Assembly (NCBI RefSeq): GCF_900116855.1
Contig: NZ_UETD01000005.1
Coordinates: 245,729 to 309,728 of the forward strand
Direction: 5' to 3'
Length of the DNA stretch: 64,000 nt
From: Ruminococcus flavefaciens
GTDB lineage: Bacteria > Bacillota > Clostridia > Oscillospirales > Ruminococcaceae
Numbering within the stretch: position 1 is the stretch's first letter; every line of letters begins with the position of its first letter. A program made the translations under genes and the position numbers. The notes below the pieces were generated by a model. It saw only the letters and a program-made list of their open reading frames with translations, did not search any database and was not told the origin of the DNA. Of this stretch, positions 25,068 to 34,155 are shown in pieces.

Positions 25068-25691
25068 TTATTTTACATAAGCCTTTCCGTCGACTATCTC
25101 TATCCTGTCCTGACAGAACAGGGATACAGCCTGAGGAAGAAGCTTCCACTCTACGTTTTCCATGATACGGCGCTGGAGTATCTCGGGAGTATCGTCCCTT
25201 TCCACATTTACCGTACCCTGAAGAATGATGGCGCCTGCATCTGCCTCCTCGTTTACAAAGTGTATGGTAGCGCCGCTGACCTTTACACCGTAGGCAAGAG
25301 CCGCTTCGTGGACCTTGAGCCCGTAGAAGCCCTCGCCGCAGAATGAGGGGATAAGTGCAGGGTGTACGTTTATTATCTTATAGGCATAAGCCGAGGTAAC
25401 GCACTTGTCGAGAATTGTCATAAAGCCTGCCAGCACTACAAGGTCTGCCTTTTCCTCATTGAGAGCTTCAAGGATAGCCTTGCTGTAGCTGACGCTGTCC
25501 GCGTAGTCCTTGCGGGGGATGACTCTTGTAGGAATATCGTTGTTCTTGGCTCTTTCGAGGGCGTAAACGCCTTCCTTTGAGGCAATGACACAGGTTATCC
25601 TGCCGTTCTTTATGATGCCCGACTTTTCGGCGTCGATGAGCGCCTGTAAATTGGTGCCGCCGCCCGAAACGAGCACGACTATATTCTTCAT
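25068..25691 (-). CDS. purN: Phosphoribosylglycinamide formyltransferase (GART)
   Basis: Third step of purine synthesis, formylating GAR with 10-formyl-THF. Protein of 207 residues, normal length. The phosphate-binding VLVSGGGTNLQALIDA opens the protein. VVLAGFMTIL, the catalytic-loop segment NVHPALIPSF and the ATIHFVNEEADAG signature follow. Its HPALIPSFCGEG loop is the variant common in Clostridia. A strong AGGAGGGA ribosome binding site is present. Confidence 0.96.
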   Translation of the reverse strand: MKNIVVLVSGGGTNLQALIDAEKSGIIKNGRITCVIASKEGVYALERAKNNDIPTRVIPRKDYADSVSYSKAILEALNEEKADLVVLAGFMTILDKCVTSAYAYKIINVHPALIPSFCGEGFYGLKVHEAALAYGVKVSGATIHFVNEEADAGAIILQGTVNVERDDTPEILQRRIMENVEWKLLPQAVSLFCQDRIEIVDGKAYVK

Positions 25692-25706
25692 GGTGTATCC
25701 CTCCTG

Positions 25707-26174
25707 TTACTTTGTCGCAAAAGCGAGGATAAGCACTATTGCAGCAATGACGCCGCCTATGAATAGGAAGCGGACATAGTCCCTTGTGAGCTCGTCCTCA
25801 CGGCCTGCAAAGCAGAAGAACATGGGGTCCTGAGGGTCATAGCATATGACCTCCTCGCTGCCGATCTCATAGCGCTTTTTCTTATCACTTACCGTATAGG
25901 CAGAGGTCACCTCTCTGCCCTCCTCGGTGGTGTATTTCAGTATGGGGTAGAAATGACTGCCTTTTTTATCGATGAAGTAGTCGGAGACAGTGCCGTAAAC
26001 GGTCACGTTGTTTCTGAGGCTCCGTCTTATCCTGATGATGTGCGAGACAAAGACCGCCGCCATCAGCAGGTAAATGACCACTATGCCGAACAGCAGTCTG
26101 CCGTTATAGTAGGAATATCCCACTATGAACATGGAAACGGCTGCCCATATCAGGTCTATTTTCTTTACGTTCAT
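25707..26174 (-). CDS. DUF3592-type membrane protein
   Basis: Protein of 155 residues. Two membrane helices near the N-terminus (10-47) are followed by a soluble beta domain with YPILKYTTEEGREVTS and VICYDPQDP and a C-terminal helix near 135-154. The KYT-x-EGRE / YDPxDP combination is typical of DUF3592. It is 2 nt from the expansin gene. A second, divergent DUF3592 gene lies on the other side of the expansin. Confidence 0.75.
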   Translation of the reverse strand: MNVKKIDLIWAAVSMFIVGYSYYNGRLLFGIVVIYLLMAAVFVSHIIRIRRSLRNNVTVYGTVSDYFIDKKGSHFYPILKYTTEEGREVTSAYTVSDKKKRYEIGSEEVICYDPQDPMFFCFAGREDELTRDYVRFLFIGGVIAAIVLILAFATK

Positions 26175-26176
26175 AA

Positions 26177-27058
26177 TTATTCGGGGAACTGTACATGACC
26201 CTGAATGATAACGGTATCATCGTAGGAGAGAGGGATATCCTCGTCCACTACCACCTGTCCGTAGATATCCGTGATACGGAAGGTAAAAGGCCCCTTGCCC
26301 ATATCGCGTGACTCAAAGTAGTTATACGGACGGCGCGGTATCTCCACAAATTCGCCGTTTTCGTCAAGGTATTCCAGCTTTGTGATGGGGTAGCGGTGGT
26401 TGCGGACCTGAACTCCGCACCAGAACTCCGTACTGCCCTCTTTGTATTTGAATGAAATGGGAGCATTCTCCGCGGAATCCAGAGGGATTATCTTCCAGCT
26501 CACGGGTACTCTGCCCTTCTCAACGGGTGCGATGAGGGGGAAAGCGTCCGTATAGAGGTCAAGGTCACCCTTTTTGCCCTCGGGGAGCTCGTCTGTCACC
26601 AGCATCTTTATGGTTCCCAGCTCACCTGTTACCTCGATATAGGCACCTGCAAGCTGAGCCTCATTGTAGTCATAGTGATTCATGGCGACTATCCAGTAAT
26701 CGCGGGAAACGGGGTCAAGCATAGCGTGACCGCCCGTATATCCGCCGCCGTAGAAGGTACCCTCGCCTGTATGTACAGTGCCCTTGGGCTCGAGGATACA
26801 GCTCTCATCGATGGGATAGTCGGGTATCTCAAACTCTGTAGGGACCTTGCCGTTTACGCCCAGAATGAACTTCTGGAGAGCGTTCAGCTCAGCCCTTGAT
26901 ATCTCGGTATTCTTCCTTGCGGCTATCATATCCAGTGAATCCACGACGCCGTCGGAATTATAGTCCATAGGGATATCAGCGGCAGTCTCTGCCCTTACGG
27001 CAGATGTGCCCGAAAGCACCAGCAGTGCCGCCAGTGCGGAAAGAAATGCTTTTCTCAT
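26177..27058 (-). CDS. Secreted expansin with N-terminal dockerin-like segment
   Basis: Protein of 293 residues. Signal peptide at about 1-24; a dockerin-like segment at 29-66 with one intact calcium loop (MDYNSDGVVDSLDM) and a second helix that lacks its loop (SRAELNALQKFILG). An expansin double-psi beta barrel follows from about 93 to 185 (GEGTFYGGGYTGGHAMLD, then VTDELPEGKKGDLDL). The C-terminal half is a CBM63-like domain (FWCGVQVRNHRYPITKLEYL). Bacterial expansins loosen cellulose without hydrolysis. The start is the ATG at 27058. It sits inside the purine operon between purM and purN, flanked by two DUF3592 genes. Confidence 0.88.
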   Translation of the reverse strand: MRKAFLSALAALLVLSGTSAVRAETAADIPMDYNSDGVVDSLDMIAARKNTEISRAELNALQKFILGVNGKVPTEFEIPDYPIDESCILEPKGTVHTGEGTFYGGGYTGGHAMLDPVSRDYWIVAMNHYDYNEAQLAGAYIEVTGELGTIKMLVTDELPEGKKGDLDLYTDAFPLIAPVEKGRVPVSWKIIPLDSAENAPISFKYKEGSTEFWCGVQVRNHRYPITKLEYLDENGEFVEIPRRPYNYFESRDMGKGPFTFRITDIYGQVVVDEDIPLSYDDTVIIQGHVQFPE

Positions 27059-27063
27059 TAATA

Positions 27064-27543
27064 TCACGCTCCGATATCGAGCCATATCATAAAGGCTCCC
27101 ATAGCGATAATGACAGCTCCTGCCACAGCCTTGTACACAGCCTCACGGACAAAGAAGCCCTTTCTGGACTTATAGTAGTGGAGGCGGGGAGCTTCGGGCG
27201 AATACTTTATTTCCATAGGAGTATTTGTTTCGTACAGATGATAGTATTCCTTGAATATCTTTGAGAACTTGGGCACGAAGGGAAGGCTTGAGCTTATCAT
27301 CTCCCTCCCGTCGGCGGTGATATATCTTAATACAGGTGAGTATTTAATGGTTATAATAGGGATAAAATGAATAAGACTGATATCGAGGCGTTTTCTGAAG
27401 CCTGTTATCTGTCCCACAGCAGAAATAAAGCTGCCGTCGTTATCTATGCAGCGGCGGCTGCGGACGATGCCCGCAATTATAAGAGCCGCGCCGAATGCGA
27501 TGATAATGACAGCAGCTGCGATCATGATATCCAACTCTGTCAC
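27064..27543 (-). CDS. DUF3592-like membrane protein
   Basis: Protein of about 159 residues with an N-terminal helix (8-27), a beta-rich soluble domain (IKYSPVLRYITADGREM, then PMEIKYSPEAP) and a C-terminal helix. It is related in layout to the gene at 25707. The start is uncertain: GTG at 27543, TTG at 27534 (AAGGA at a good distance) or ATG at 27525. It lies 5 nt upstream of the expansin gene and 19 nt downstream of purM. Confidence 0.7.
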   Translation of the reverse strand: MTELDIMIAAAVIIIAFGAALIIAGIVRSRRCIDNDGSFISAVGQITGFRKRLDISLIHFIPIITIKYSPVLRYITADGREMISSSLPFVPKFSKIFKEYYHLYETNTPMEIKYSPEAPRLHYYKSRKGFFVREAVYKAVAGAVIIAMGAFMIWLDIGA

Positions 27544-27562
27544 ATCCTTAATGCCGTATTTA

Positions 27563-28600
27563 TCAGCAGATTATAACGCCTTCCTCAGACTCGACCAGTT
27601 CGCCGAGCACATAAGCGTCCTCGCCTGCTGCCTTGATAGCGGCAACAGCCTTGTCTGCATCATTCTTGTCAACAGAGACGATCATGCCGACGCCCATGTT
27701 GAATGTGTTGAACATATCTCTCTCGGGGATATCGCCTGTTCTCTGGATGAGATCGAAGATGGGGAGCACCTGAACAGCGTTCCTCTCGATCTTTGCAGCG
27801 AGGTTCTTGGGGAGAGAACGGGGAATGTTCTCATAGAAGCCGCCGCCTGTGATGTGTGAGATGGACTTTACCTTAACGCTGTCTATAAGGCTCATTATAG
27901 CCTTTACATAGATGCGTGTAGGAGTCAGCAGGCATTCGCCGAGGGTAGTTCCCAGATCGTCGAAGTGCATGGAGAGGTTCTGCTCGTTTACGTCGAACAC
28001 TCTTCTTACCAGTGAGAAGCCGTTTGAGTGTACGCCGCTTGACTTGATAGCGATGAGAACGTCGCCTGCCTTCTGGGTATCGGGCTGAAGGATCTTGTCC
28101 TTATCCACAACGCCAACCGAGAAGCCTGCAAGGTCATACTCGTCCTCTGGCATGAGACCGGGGTGTTCTGCGGTCTCGCCGCCGATGAGAGCGCACTCAG
28201 CCTGAACGCAGCCCTCTGCAACGCCTGAAACTATTGTGGCGATCTTCTCGGGGAAGTTCTTGCCGCAGGCGATATAGTCAAGGAAAAACTGGGGCTTTGC
28301 GCCGCAGCAGATGATATCGTTTACGCACATAGCAACACAGTCGATACCGACAGTGTCGTGCTTGTCCATGATGAAGGCGAGCTTTATCTTAGTGCCGACG
28401 CCGTCTGTACCCGAAACGAGAACGGGCTTGTTTATACCTGTAAGGTCAAGCTCGAAAAGGCCGCCGAAGCCGCCGATGCCCGAAAGAGCGCCGGGGATCA
28501 TGGTGCGGGCGATGTGCTGCTTCATGAGCTCCACAGACTTATAGCCTGCGGTAACGTCAACGCCTGCCTTTTTATAGCTTTCGGAAAAACTGTTGTTCAT
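27563..28600 (-). CDS. purM: Phosphoribosylformylglycinamidine cyclo-ligase (AIRS)
   Basis: Fifth step of purine synthesis, closing the imidazole ring with ATP. Protein of 345 residues, normal length. It opens with [16 protein letters not shown], has the [11 protein letters not shown] motif, [20 protein letters not shown] and [12 protein letters not shown], all hallmarks of PurM. A GGAGGT ribosome binding site is present. It lies 110 nt downstream of purF, separated by a palindromic repeat. Confidence 0.97.
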   Translation of the reverse strand: MNNSFSESYKKAGVDVTAGYKSVELMKQHIARTMIPGALSGIGGFGGLFELDLTGINKPVLVSGTDGVGTKIKLAFIMDKHDTVGIDCVAMCVNDIICCGAKPQFFLDYIACGKNFPEKIATIVSGVAEGCVQAECALIGGETAEHPGLMPEDEYDLAGFSVGVVDKDKILQPDTQKAGDVLIAIKSSGVHSNGFSLVRRVFDVNEQNLSMHFDDLGTTLGECLLTPTRIYVKAIMSLIDSVKVKSISHITGGGFYENIPRSLPKNLAAKIERNAVQVLPIFDLIQRTGDIPERDMFNTFNMGVGMIVSVDKNDADKAVAAIKAAGEDAYVLGELVESEEGVIIC

Positions 28601-28622
28601 TGATCTACCTCCATGACATAAA

Positions 28623-28696
28623 TGTAGGGGACGGCGTCCTCGACGTCCCGCAAAGCGTATATATTCTACGGGCTGTCGAGGACGCCAGCCCCTACA
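28623..28696. repeat. Inverted-repeat element between purF and purM
   Basis: Two 28-bp arms (28623-28650 and 28669-28696) are imperfect inverted copies (GTAGGGGACGGCGTCC at the left edge) around an 18-nt centre. The left arm recurs exactly, in opposite orientation, at 42098-42125. The transcript would fold into a very stable hairpin inside the operon. Confidence 0.85.
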
Positions 28697-28710
28697 GTCG
28701 GTTACATTGA

Positions 28711-30135
28711 TTATTCTTTGCCGTTCCAGCAGTAGGTGCAGAGTCCGCAGGAGTCGAGTCCCACAGCCTTTTCGGTTCCCTCAAGGGTCTGGAACTCAAG
28801 GGAGGTAAGGCGGAGCCTCTTGCAGATCTCATCTCTGAGTCTGCGGCCTCTCTCTGTTGCGGAGTTGCTGTATTCCTCGATGTGTCTCACGCCTACGGGA
28901 CCTTCAAATTCGTCGATTATCTGGCGGGCGATGAGCTCCATCTCGGAGGTGCTGCGTGAGAAGTTGAGAAACTTGCAGCCGTACATGATAGGCGGACAGG
29001 CAGAGCGCATATGCACTTCCTTGGCGCCGTGCTCATAGAGAAACTCTACTGTCTCTCTCATCTGTGTGCCTCTTACGATGCTGTCATCGACAAAGAGGAG
29101 CTTCTTGCCGTTGATAAGGTCATGAACGGGTATGAGCTTCATCTTTGCCACCTGATTTCTCATGCTCTGGTTAGTGGGCATGAAGCTTCTGGGCCATGTG
29201 GGAGTATACTTGATGAAGGGTCTTGCAAAGGGGATACCGCTCCTGTTGGCATAGCCGATAGCGTGGGGAGTACCCGAATCGGGGACGCCGCAGATGTAGT
29301 CAACATCGGGGAGCCTGCCGTTCTTGATGTCGTTCTCAGCCATTATCTCGCCGTTGCGTGTACGCATTACCTCAACGTTTACGCCCTCATATACGGCATT
29401 GGGATAGCCGTAGTAGGTCCAGAGGAAGGTACATATCTTCATCTTTGAAGGGTCGCCCTCGGCAATGGTCTGACAGTCGTCGGCTGTGAGCTCGACGATC
29501 TCGCCTGCCTGAAGCTCCTTATAAGTTGTATAGCCCAGCTTCTGGAAAGCGAATGACTCTGTTGAAAGGCAGAAGCCGTCGCTTCTCTTTCCGATGATGA
29601 TGGGAAGTCTTCCGAACTGATCCCTTGCGGCGATGATGCTGTTCTTTGTGAGTATGATAAGGGACATAGTGCCCTCAATCTTTTCCTGTGCATAGCGGAT
29701 ACCGTCCACGAAGCTGTCCTTCTGGGCGATAAGAGCGCCGATGAGGTCGCCGGAGTTGATGCTTCCGCTGCTCATTGCTTCAAAGTTGGCGCATCCCTTT
29801 TCGAGGAGCTCATTAACGAGAGCGTCCGCATTGCGGATTATGCCCACTGAACATACCGCATAGAGACCCAGCTTTGAGCGAACGAGGATAGGCTGGGGGT
29901 CTGTATCGCTGATACAGCCGATACAGAGCTTTCCTCTCATATTCACAACATCGTTCTCGAACTTTGTACGGAAAGGAGAGTTCTCGATGCTGTGGATATT
30001 TCTCTGGAAACCGTTTTCTTCGGAGTAAGAGGTCATACCGCCTCTCCTTGTACCGAGATGTGAATGGTAGTCTGTTCCGAAAAATACGTCGGTCACGCAG
30101 TCATTCTTGGAGGCTGCACCAAAAAAACCGCCCAT
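28711..30135 (-). CDS. purF: Amidophosphoribosyltransferase homologue lacking the N-terminal catalytic cysteine
   Basis: First committed step of purine synthesis in its family. Protein of 474 residues with an N-terminal glutaminase-like domain ([11 protein letters not shown], then [14 protein letters not shown]) and a C-terminal phosphoribosyltransferase domain carrying the PRPP loop [14 protein letters not shown] late CGLCTYC cluster could belong to an Fe-S site of the B. subtilis type. Canonical PurF starts its mature chain with Cys1-Gly; here the protein begins MGGFFGA with no cysteine and no propeptide. The ATG at 30135 has GGGAG at a suitable distance. Glutamine hydrolysis should fail, so it may use free ammonia or work with a second PurF. 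Confidence 0.88.
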   Translation of the reverse strand: MGGFFGAASKNDCVTDVFFGTDYHSHLGTRRGGMTSYSEENGFQRNIHSIENSPFRTKFENDVVNMRGKLCIGCISDTDPQPILVRSKLGLYAVCSVGIIRNADALVNELLEKGCANFEAMSSGSINSGDLIGALIAQKDSFVDGIRYAQEKIEGTMSLIILTKNSIIAARDQFGRLPIIIGKRSDGFCLSTESFAFQKLGYTTYKELQAGEIVELTADDCQTIAEGDPSKMKICTFLWTYYGYPNAVYEGVNVEVMRTRNGEIMAENDIKNGRLPDVDYICGVPDSGTPHAIGYANRSGIPFARPFIKYTPTWPRSFMPTNQSMRNQVAKMKLIPVHDLINGKKLLFVDDSIVRGTQMRETVEFLYEHGAKEVHMRSACPPIMYGCKFLNFSRSTSEMELIARQIIDEFEGPVGVRHIEEYSNSATERGRRLRDEICKRLRLTSLEFQTLEGTEKAVGLDSCGLCTYCWNGKE

Positions 30136-30138
30136 ATA

Positions 30139-30858
30139 TTATTCTCCCATAAGTCTCTTCATGATTTCCTGATAAGCTTCTTCAACGCCGCCCATATCTC
30201 TGCGGAAGCGGTCCTTGTCCAGCTTCTCGTGAGTTGTGGAATCCCAGAAGCGGCAGGTGTCGGGAGAGATCTCGTCAGCGAGGATGATAGTTCCGTCGGA
30301 AGTCTTACCGAACTCGATCTTGAAGTCGATGAGGTCGATATTCAGACCCTTGAAGAACTTTACCATGAACTCATTTACCTTGAAAGCATACTTGGCGATA
30401 GTCTCAAGCTCTTCCTTTGTAGCAATGCCGAGAGCAAGTGCATAGTAGTCATTGATGAAGGGATCGCCCAGATCGTCGTTCTTGTAGCTGTATTCAAGGA
30501 TAGGACAGAGGAGCTGCTTGCCTTCCTCAACGCCCATTCTCTTTGAGAAGCTGCCTGCTGCGACATTTCTGATGATGACCTCAAGGGGAACGATGGAGAC
30601 CTTCTTTACGATAGTCTCGCGGTCGCTGATCTCCTCGACCAGATGTGTGGGAACGCCTTCCTTTTCGAGCATCTTGAACATGAAGTTTGTCATCTTGTTG
30701 TTGATGACGCCCTTGCCTGCGATAGTGCCCTTCTTTTCACCGTTGAACGCAGTTGCGTCGTCCTTGTAATCTACGATCACGAGGTCGGGATCATTTGTAG
30801 CATAGACCTTCTTGGCCTTGCCTTCATAGAGCTGTTCCTTCTTTTCGATGTTTGACAT
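30139..30858 (-). CDS. purC: SAICAR synthetase
   Basis: Phosphoribosylaminoimidazole-succinocarboxamide synthase, joining CAIR and aspartate with ATP. Protein of 239 residues, typical of the short bacterial type. It has [11 protein letters not shown] at the start, AFNGEKK, the [17 protein letters not shown] signature and DFKIEFGK. The start is the ATG at 30858 with AGGAGG and a clear spacer; an upstream extension is not supported. It ends 3 nt before purF, so the two are tightly coupled. Confidence 0.96.
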   Translation of the reverse strand: MSNIEKKEQLYEGKAKKVYATNDPDLVIVDYKDDATAFNGEKKGTIAGKGVINNKMTNFMFKMLEKEGVPTHLVEEISDRETIVKKVSIVPLEVIIRNVAAGSFSKRMGVEEGKQLLCPILEYSYKNDDLGDPFINDYYALALGIATKEELETIAKYAFKVNEFMVKFFKGLNIDLIDFKIEFGKTSDGTIILADEISPDTCRFWDSTTHEKLDKDRFRRDMGGVEEAYQEIMKRLMGE

Positions 30859-30936
30859 TTTAAAATTCCTCCTTGAGATATATAAATGATTATATATGCA
30901 ATCCCGCAGCATTGCGGAAATTGTAGGCTTTGAAAA

Positions 30937-31152
30937 TTATCTGCCGCCGTATCTCGGATCGATATAGGGTTTTCCGTCCCTGTCGAGGAGAGGCTGCATG
31001 ATAGTGGGTGATTCCCCGTAATGTGTTACGCTCACATAGGTAACGCCTGTGACTGTGTCCACAAGAGTCACATATGTGGAATTGCTTATGCGCTGTTCCG
31101 ACAGCATTTCAAAACGCTGCGGAAGCTGAGGTTTGTTTGGATTGCCGAACAT
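30937..31152 (-). CDS. Small protein, DUF6440-like
   Basis: Protein of 71 residues. The body reads RFEMLSEQRISNSTYVTLVD, then TGVTYVSVTHYG and PLLDRDGKPYIDPRYGG. This resembles small Firmicutes proteins of the DUF6440 kind, which have an RFE...VD-TG-V-Y...PLLD-GKP pattern. The start is the ATG at 31152 behind AAGGGGA; the ATG at 31173 has no ribosome binding site. It sits between the HAD phosphatase and purC genes. Function unknown. Confidence 0.65.
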   Translation of the reverse strand: MFGNPNKPQLPQRFEMLSEQRISNSTYVTLVDTVTGVTYVSVTHYGESPTIMQPLLDRDGKPYIDPRYGGR

Positions 31153-31174
31153 TTCATTTTCCCCTTGTATCATG

Positions 31175-31822
31175 TTATGAGAGCAGCATATCCGCTGCCT
31201 CCTGCGGTGTGCGGGCGATGTAGTCCGCGCCTGCCTGCGTGAGCTCCTCCACGGAGCCGTAGCCCCAGAGTATGCCCATACATTCTATATCAGTCTTGTG
31301 GGCGCCGAGAACGTCCTGTCTGCGGTCGCCGATCATGAGCACAGTGCTCCTGTCGGTGATGCCTGCCTTTGCGAGAACATATTCGATGACCTCGTCCTTG
31401 TAGTCGCGGGAGCCGTCAAGCTCCGCACCGCCCACTATCTCAAAATACTGAGCCAGACCGAACCTTTCAAATATGCGGACCGCATAGACCTGCGGCTTGC
31501 TGGTGGCGACCATAAGTCTTTTGCCGCCGCTTTTAAGCCTTTCCAGCATCCCGGGGATGCCGTCGTAAACGCGGTTCTCAAAGAGCCCCGTGTCCGAGTA
31601 CCTCTCGCGGAATATCCTTACCGCCTCATCCACCTGTTCTCCGTTCATGCCGAGAAACTCGGCAAAGGACTGCCTTATGGGCGGACCGAGAAAGATGTTG
31701 GTGTCCTCGGGCACCTCAAAGCCCATGCGCTCTATGGCATAGATAAGGCAGTTCAGTATGCCCTCGGTGGAGTCAGTAAGAGTACCGTCAAGGTCGAATA
31801 AAAGAGTATCAAATTTTTTCAT
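31175..31822 (-). CDS. HAD-family phosphatase (phosphoglycolate phosphatase-like)
   Basis: Protein of 215 residues with all HAD motifs: LLFDLDGTLTDS (nucleophile Asp), MVATSKP (motif II), the Lys in YKDEVIEYVL and MIGDRRQDVLGA (motif IV). The cap region between motifs I and II is of the helical type seen in PGP and beta-phosphoglucomutase relatives. Its ATG overlaps the stop of the DUF4272 gene (TAATG), so translation is coupled. The substrate may be a phosphoglycolate- or nucleotide-like phosphate; not resolved. Confidence 0.9.
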   Translation of the reverse strand: MKKFDTLLFDLDGTLTDSTEGILNCLIYAIERMGFEVPEDTNIFLGPPIRQSFAEFLGMNGEQVDEAVRIFRERYSDTGLFENRVYDGIPGMLERLKSGGKRLMVATSKPQVYAVRIFERFGLAQYFEIVGGAELDGSRDYKDEVIEYVLAKAGITDRSTVLMIGDRRQDVLGAHKTDIECMGILWGYGSVEELTQAGADYIARTPQEAADMLLS

Positions 31823-32478
31823 TATGTATCAAGTGAGATATCGTGCCAGTCGGCAGTATCGCAGATGAGCCATTCAAGACCGCGTCTGCGTTCGAAGACC
31901 ACCTCTCCGTTAAGGTCTCCCACGGAGCATTTCGGGTCGATATGCTCGTGCTGGACCACTGCCCAGTGATAGCGGTAGTAGAGGTCCAGCATATCCAGTA
32001 TCTCGTCCGTGCTGCGGAGAGTGCATCTGCTCTTGAAGTCCTCATAGCTTTCCACCTGAGAAACGAAGCGGATGGACTGTATACAGTCGCATATCCCGCT
32101 TGCGTCGGAGATGTCCTCCACCAGTCCCAGAGCCCAGAACAGAGCCCAGCAGCACTCATACTCCCAGACAACGTCCAGAACGTCCTGCTTTGATGCAGTG
32201 CCGTTGAGCAGGCGGCTTTCCTTGGCGTTAAGAACATCATCAACGCCGAAATACTTCATCAGGTTGACAAATCTGCCTGCGTCCTCTGTGTGGTCGTCAT
32301 TGAGCTCTATGGCTATCTGTGTTGAGAGCAGAGCTGCCACAGCCCTTTTACAGACCTCGTCAAGGCTCCTGAGCTTTACCTCGGAGGCGTCCTCAGTCAT
32401 GGGGAGGGAGGGGAGTATGCTTATGCCTTTTTCGGCTATGAGCTTTTCCGAATGAGCTTTTCTTTCCTGCGGAGTCAT
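31822..32478 (-). CDS. DUF4272 protein
   Basis: Protein of 218 residues, soluble. It has the DUF4272 pattern: RSLDEVCKRAVAALL, followed by VWEYECCWALFWALGLV and a C-terminal DLYYRYHWAVVQ region. The molecular role of the family is unknown. GGAGG precedes the ATG. It lies 22 nt downstream of purE and overlaps the HAD gene by 1 nt. Confidence 0.83.
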   Translation of the reverse strand: MTPQERKAHSEKLIAEKGISILPSLPMTEDASEVKLRSLDEVCKRAVAALLSTQIAIELNDDHTEDAGRFVNLMKYFGVDDVLNAKESRLLNGTASKQDVLDVVWEYECCWALFWALGLVEDISDASGICDCIQSIRFVSQVESYEDFKSRCTLRSTDEILDMLDLYYRYHWAVVQHEHIDPKCSVGDLNGEVVFERRRGLEWLICDTADWHDISLDT

Positions 32479-32499
32479 GGCGATACCTCCTAATTTGTA

Positions 32500-33000
32500 T
32501 CAGAGAGCGGCTATCTGCTCCTGCAGAGCCTTGTCCTTTGCGATAACGCCGTCAGCCATTGCCTTCTTCTCGGCAGCCAGCTTCTCAGCCAGCTCCTCAT
32601 CGGCGATGGCGAGCATCTGTACAGCCAGTACAGCAGCGTTCTTTGCGCCGTCTATGCCCACTGTAGCCACGGGTACTCCGGGAGGCATCATAACTGTGGC
32701 GAGGAGAGCGTCAACGCCCTCAAGAGCCTTGGATTTCATAGGAATGCCGATAACGGGCAGAGTTGTGTGGCCTGCCACAACACCTGCAAGGTGAGCAGCC
32801 ATGCCTGCGGCACAGATGATAGCGCCGAAGCCGTTTGCTCTTGCATTTGAAGCAAATTCGCAAGCCTCTGCGGGAGTTCTGTGTGCGCTCATAACGCGGC
32901 ACTCGAACTCGACGCCGTACTTTTTCAGCTCTGTGAGAGCAGACTTTACAACGGGGAAGTCGCTGTCGCTTCCCATGATAACTGCAACTTTCTTAGACAT
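32500..33000 (-). CDS. purE: N5-carboxyaminoimidazole ribonucleotide mutase
   Basis: Interconverts N5-CAIR and CAIR. Protein of 166 residues, the usual length. The class I active-site pattern MGSDSDFPVV and VMSAHRTP is followed by GAKNAAVLAVQML. AIR carboxylase partner PurK is not in the window. AAAGGAG precedes the ATG. It is the first purine gene in the transcribed direction, 51 nt downstream of the WG-repeat gene, with no riboswitch-like leader in that short gap. Confidence 0.96.
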   Translation of the reverse strand: MSKKVAVIMGSDSDFPVVKSALTELKKYGVEFECRVMSAHRTPAEACEFASNARANGFGAIICAAGMAAHLAGVVAGHTTLPVIGIPMKSKALEGVDALLATVMMPPGVPVATVGIDGAKNAAVLAVQMLAIADEELAEKLAAEKKAMADGVIAKDKALQEQIAAL

Positions 33001-33050
33001 ATCAAATCTCCTTTATATGAATGCTGATAGATTGACTTATATATCCGCGG

Positions 33051-34136
33051 TCAGCCGCTTTTGCTTTCAGTGGAGGGCTGCTGATCGTCGGGCTTTGTAT
33101 CGGGCACGGGCACGGGATAGTCGGGCTTGTCGGAAATGAATTTTCCCGAAATGACTCTCAGTTCCCCTGCGGAGCCGCCCACGAACTCCACAACAGCCTT
33201 ATAGCGTCCGCGGAGGCGCTTGGTCTTGTTGGCTTCGTTCCTGTATGTGAGGGCGGTGTCGGCAGTTACCGATACTGCGTAATGGGGCTCCTTGTCCTCT
33301 GAGCGGACGGAATATACGAATATATCGGATACCCCTGTGAGTTTTTTTGTGGTGATGGAGTGCTCCTCGGGGAAAAGAGTGAGGATCACTGCCGACGGGT
33401 CGGCTTTGATAGCCGAGCGCACGTCACTGTTGCCTGTATAGGCGTATTCGAGGTACTGTCCTGCAGCCTGTGTCATCTGCTCCAGCATTGAAGGGGAGAG
33501 CTCTGACAGAAGTATCCTGCTGCTGACATCGAGCTTGTATGTGCTGTTGAGAGTGCTTCCCTCCACAGAAGCGTGCTTGAACACCATGCCTCTGTCCGTC
33601 ACCGAGTAGGTATATGTGCCGGGACCCGACGTAAGTATCAGGTCGCCGTCGCTGGCTGTACAGCTGTCCCACGCCGTTGAGAAGCAGGGGATGAATCTGC
33701 CGTTGTAGACAACGGTCAGGTTCTTGTCGGAGGTACGGGCCAAATACAGTGTCTGACCTGCCGATCTTATGCGATCGATGGAAGAATAGACCATGGGGAT
33801 GGAAATATTCCCGTCGTAGTCTATGCAGCCGAACAGTTCTCTGCCCCGTATCTGCTTGGAAGCTATGCACATTTCCGTTTCTGTGAACTTCAGCTCCTGC
33901 CATTCCGGAGGAACTATGACTCTCTCACTGCTGTCGATAATGCCGTAAAGCCCCGAGGTGTCAAGGAATATCCTGTTGCCGGAGCTGTCGGTATCCAGCT
34001 TTTTCTCGATAGCCGCGGCATTTCCGCCGCCGCTGCCGCCTTTTTCGGTGCCCGAGTAAAATCTCGTTATTGCCACCGCAAGGATAATGATGACTATGAA
34101 AAGTACGGAGACCACAAGTCTCATGTGCTTATTCAA
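33051..34136 (-). CDS. Membrane-anchored WG-repeat protein
   Basis: Protein of 361 residues. One N-terminal membrane segment (about 6-27) and a Gly-rich spacer are followed by WG-type beta repeats: GLYGIIDSSERVIVPPEW and ELFGCIDYDGNISIPMVYSSI. The rest is extracellular beta-rich sequence and a Pro/Asp tail. I prefer the TTG start at 34136, because GGGGAGGTG lies 8 nt upstream; the in-frame ATG at 34124 is 20 nt from it. WG-repeat proteins are often cell-surface proteins of unknown role. Downstream of the glycosyltransferase gene by 19 nt. Confidence 0.78.
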   Translation of the reverse strand: MNKHMRLVVSVLFIVIIILAVAITRFYSGTEKGGSGGGNAAAIEKKLDTDSSGNRIFLDTSGLYGIIDSSERVIVPPEWQELKFTETEMCIASKQIRGRELFGCIDYDGNISIPMVYSSIDRIRSAGQTLYLARTSDKNLTVVYNGRFIPCFSTAWDSCTASDGDLILTSGPGTYTYSVTDRGMVFKHASVEGSTLNSTYKLDVSSRILLSELSPSMLEQMTQAAGQYLEYAYTGNSDVRSAIKADPSAVILTLFPEEHSITTKKLTGVSDIFVYSVRSEDKEPHYAVSVTADTALTYRNEANKTKRLRGRYKAVVEFVGGSAGELRVISGKFISDKPDYPVPVPDTKPDDQQPSTESKSG

Positions 34137-34155
34137 TGTCTCCGCACCTCCCCGA

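Noticed and set aside
33001..33050. Purine riboswitch upstream of purE
   Set aside because: Only 50 nt separate purE from the WG-repeat gene and no purine-aptamer core was seen there or before purC and purF.
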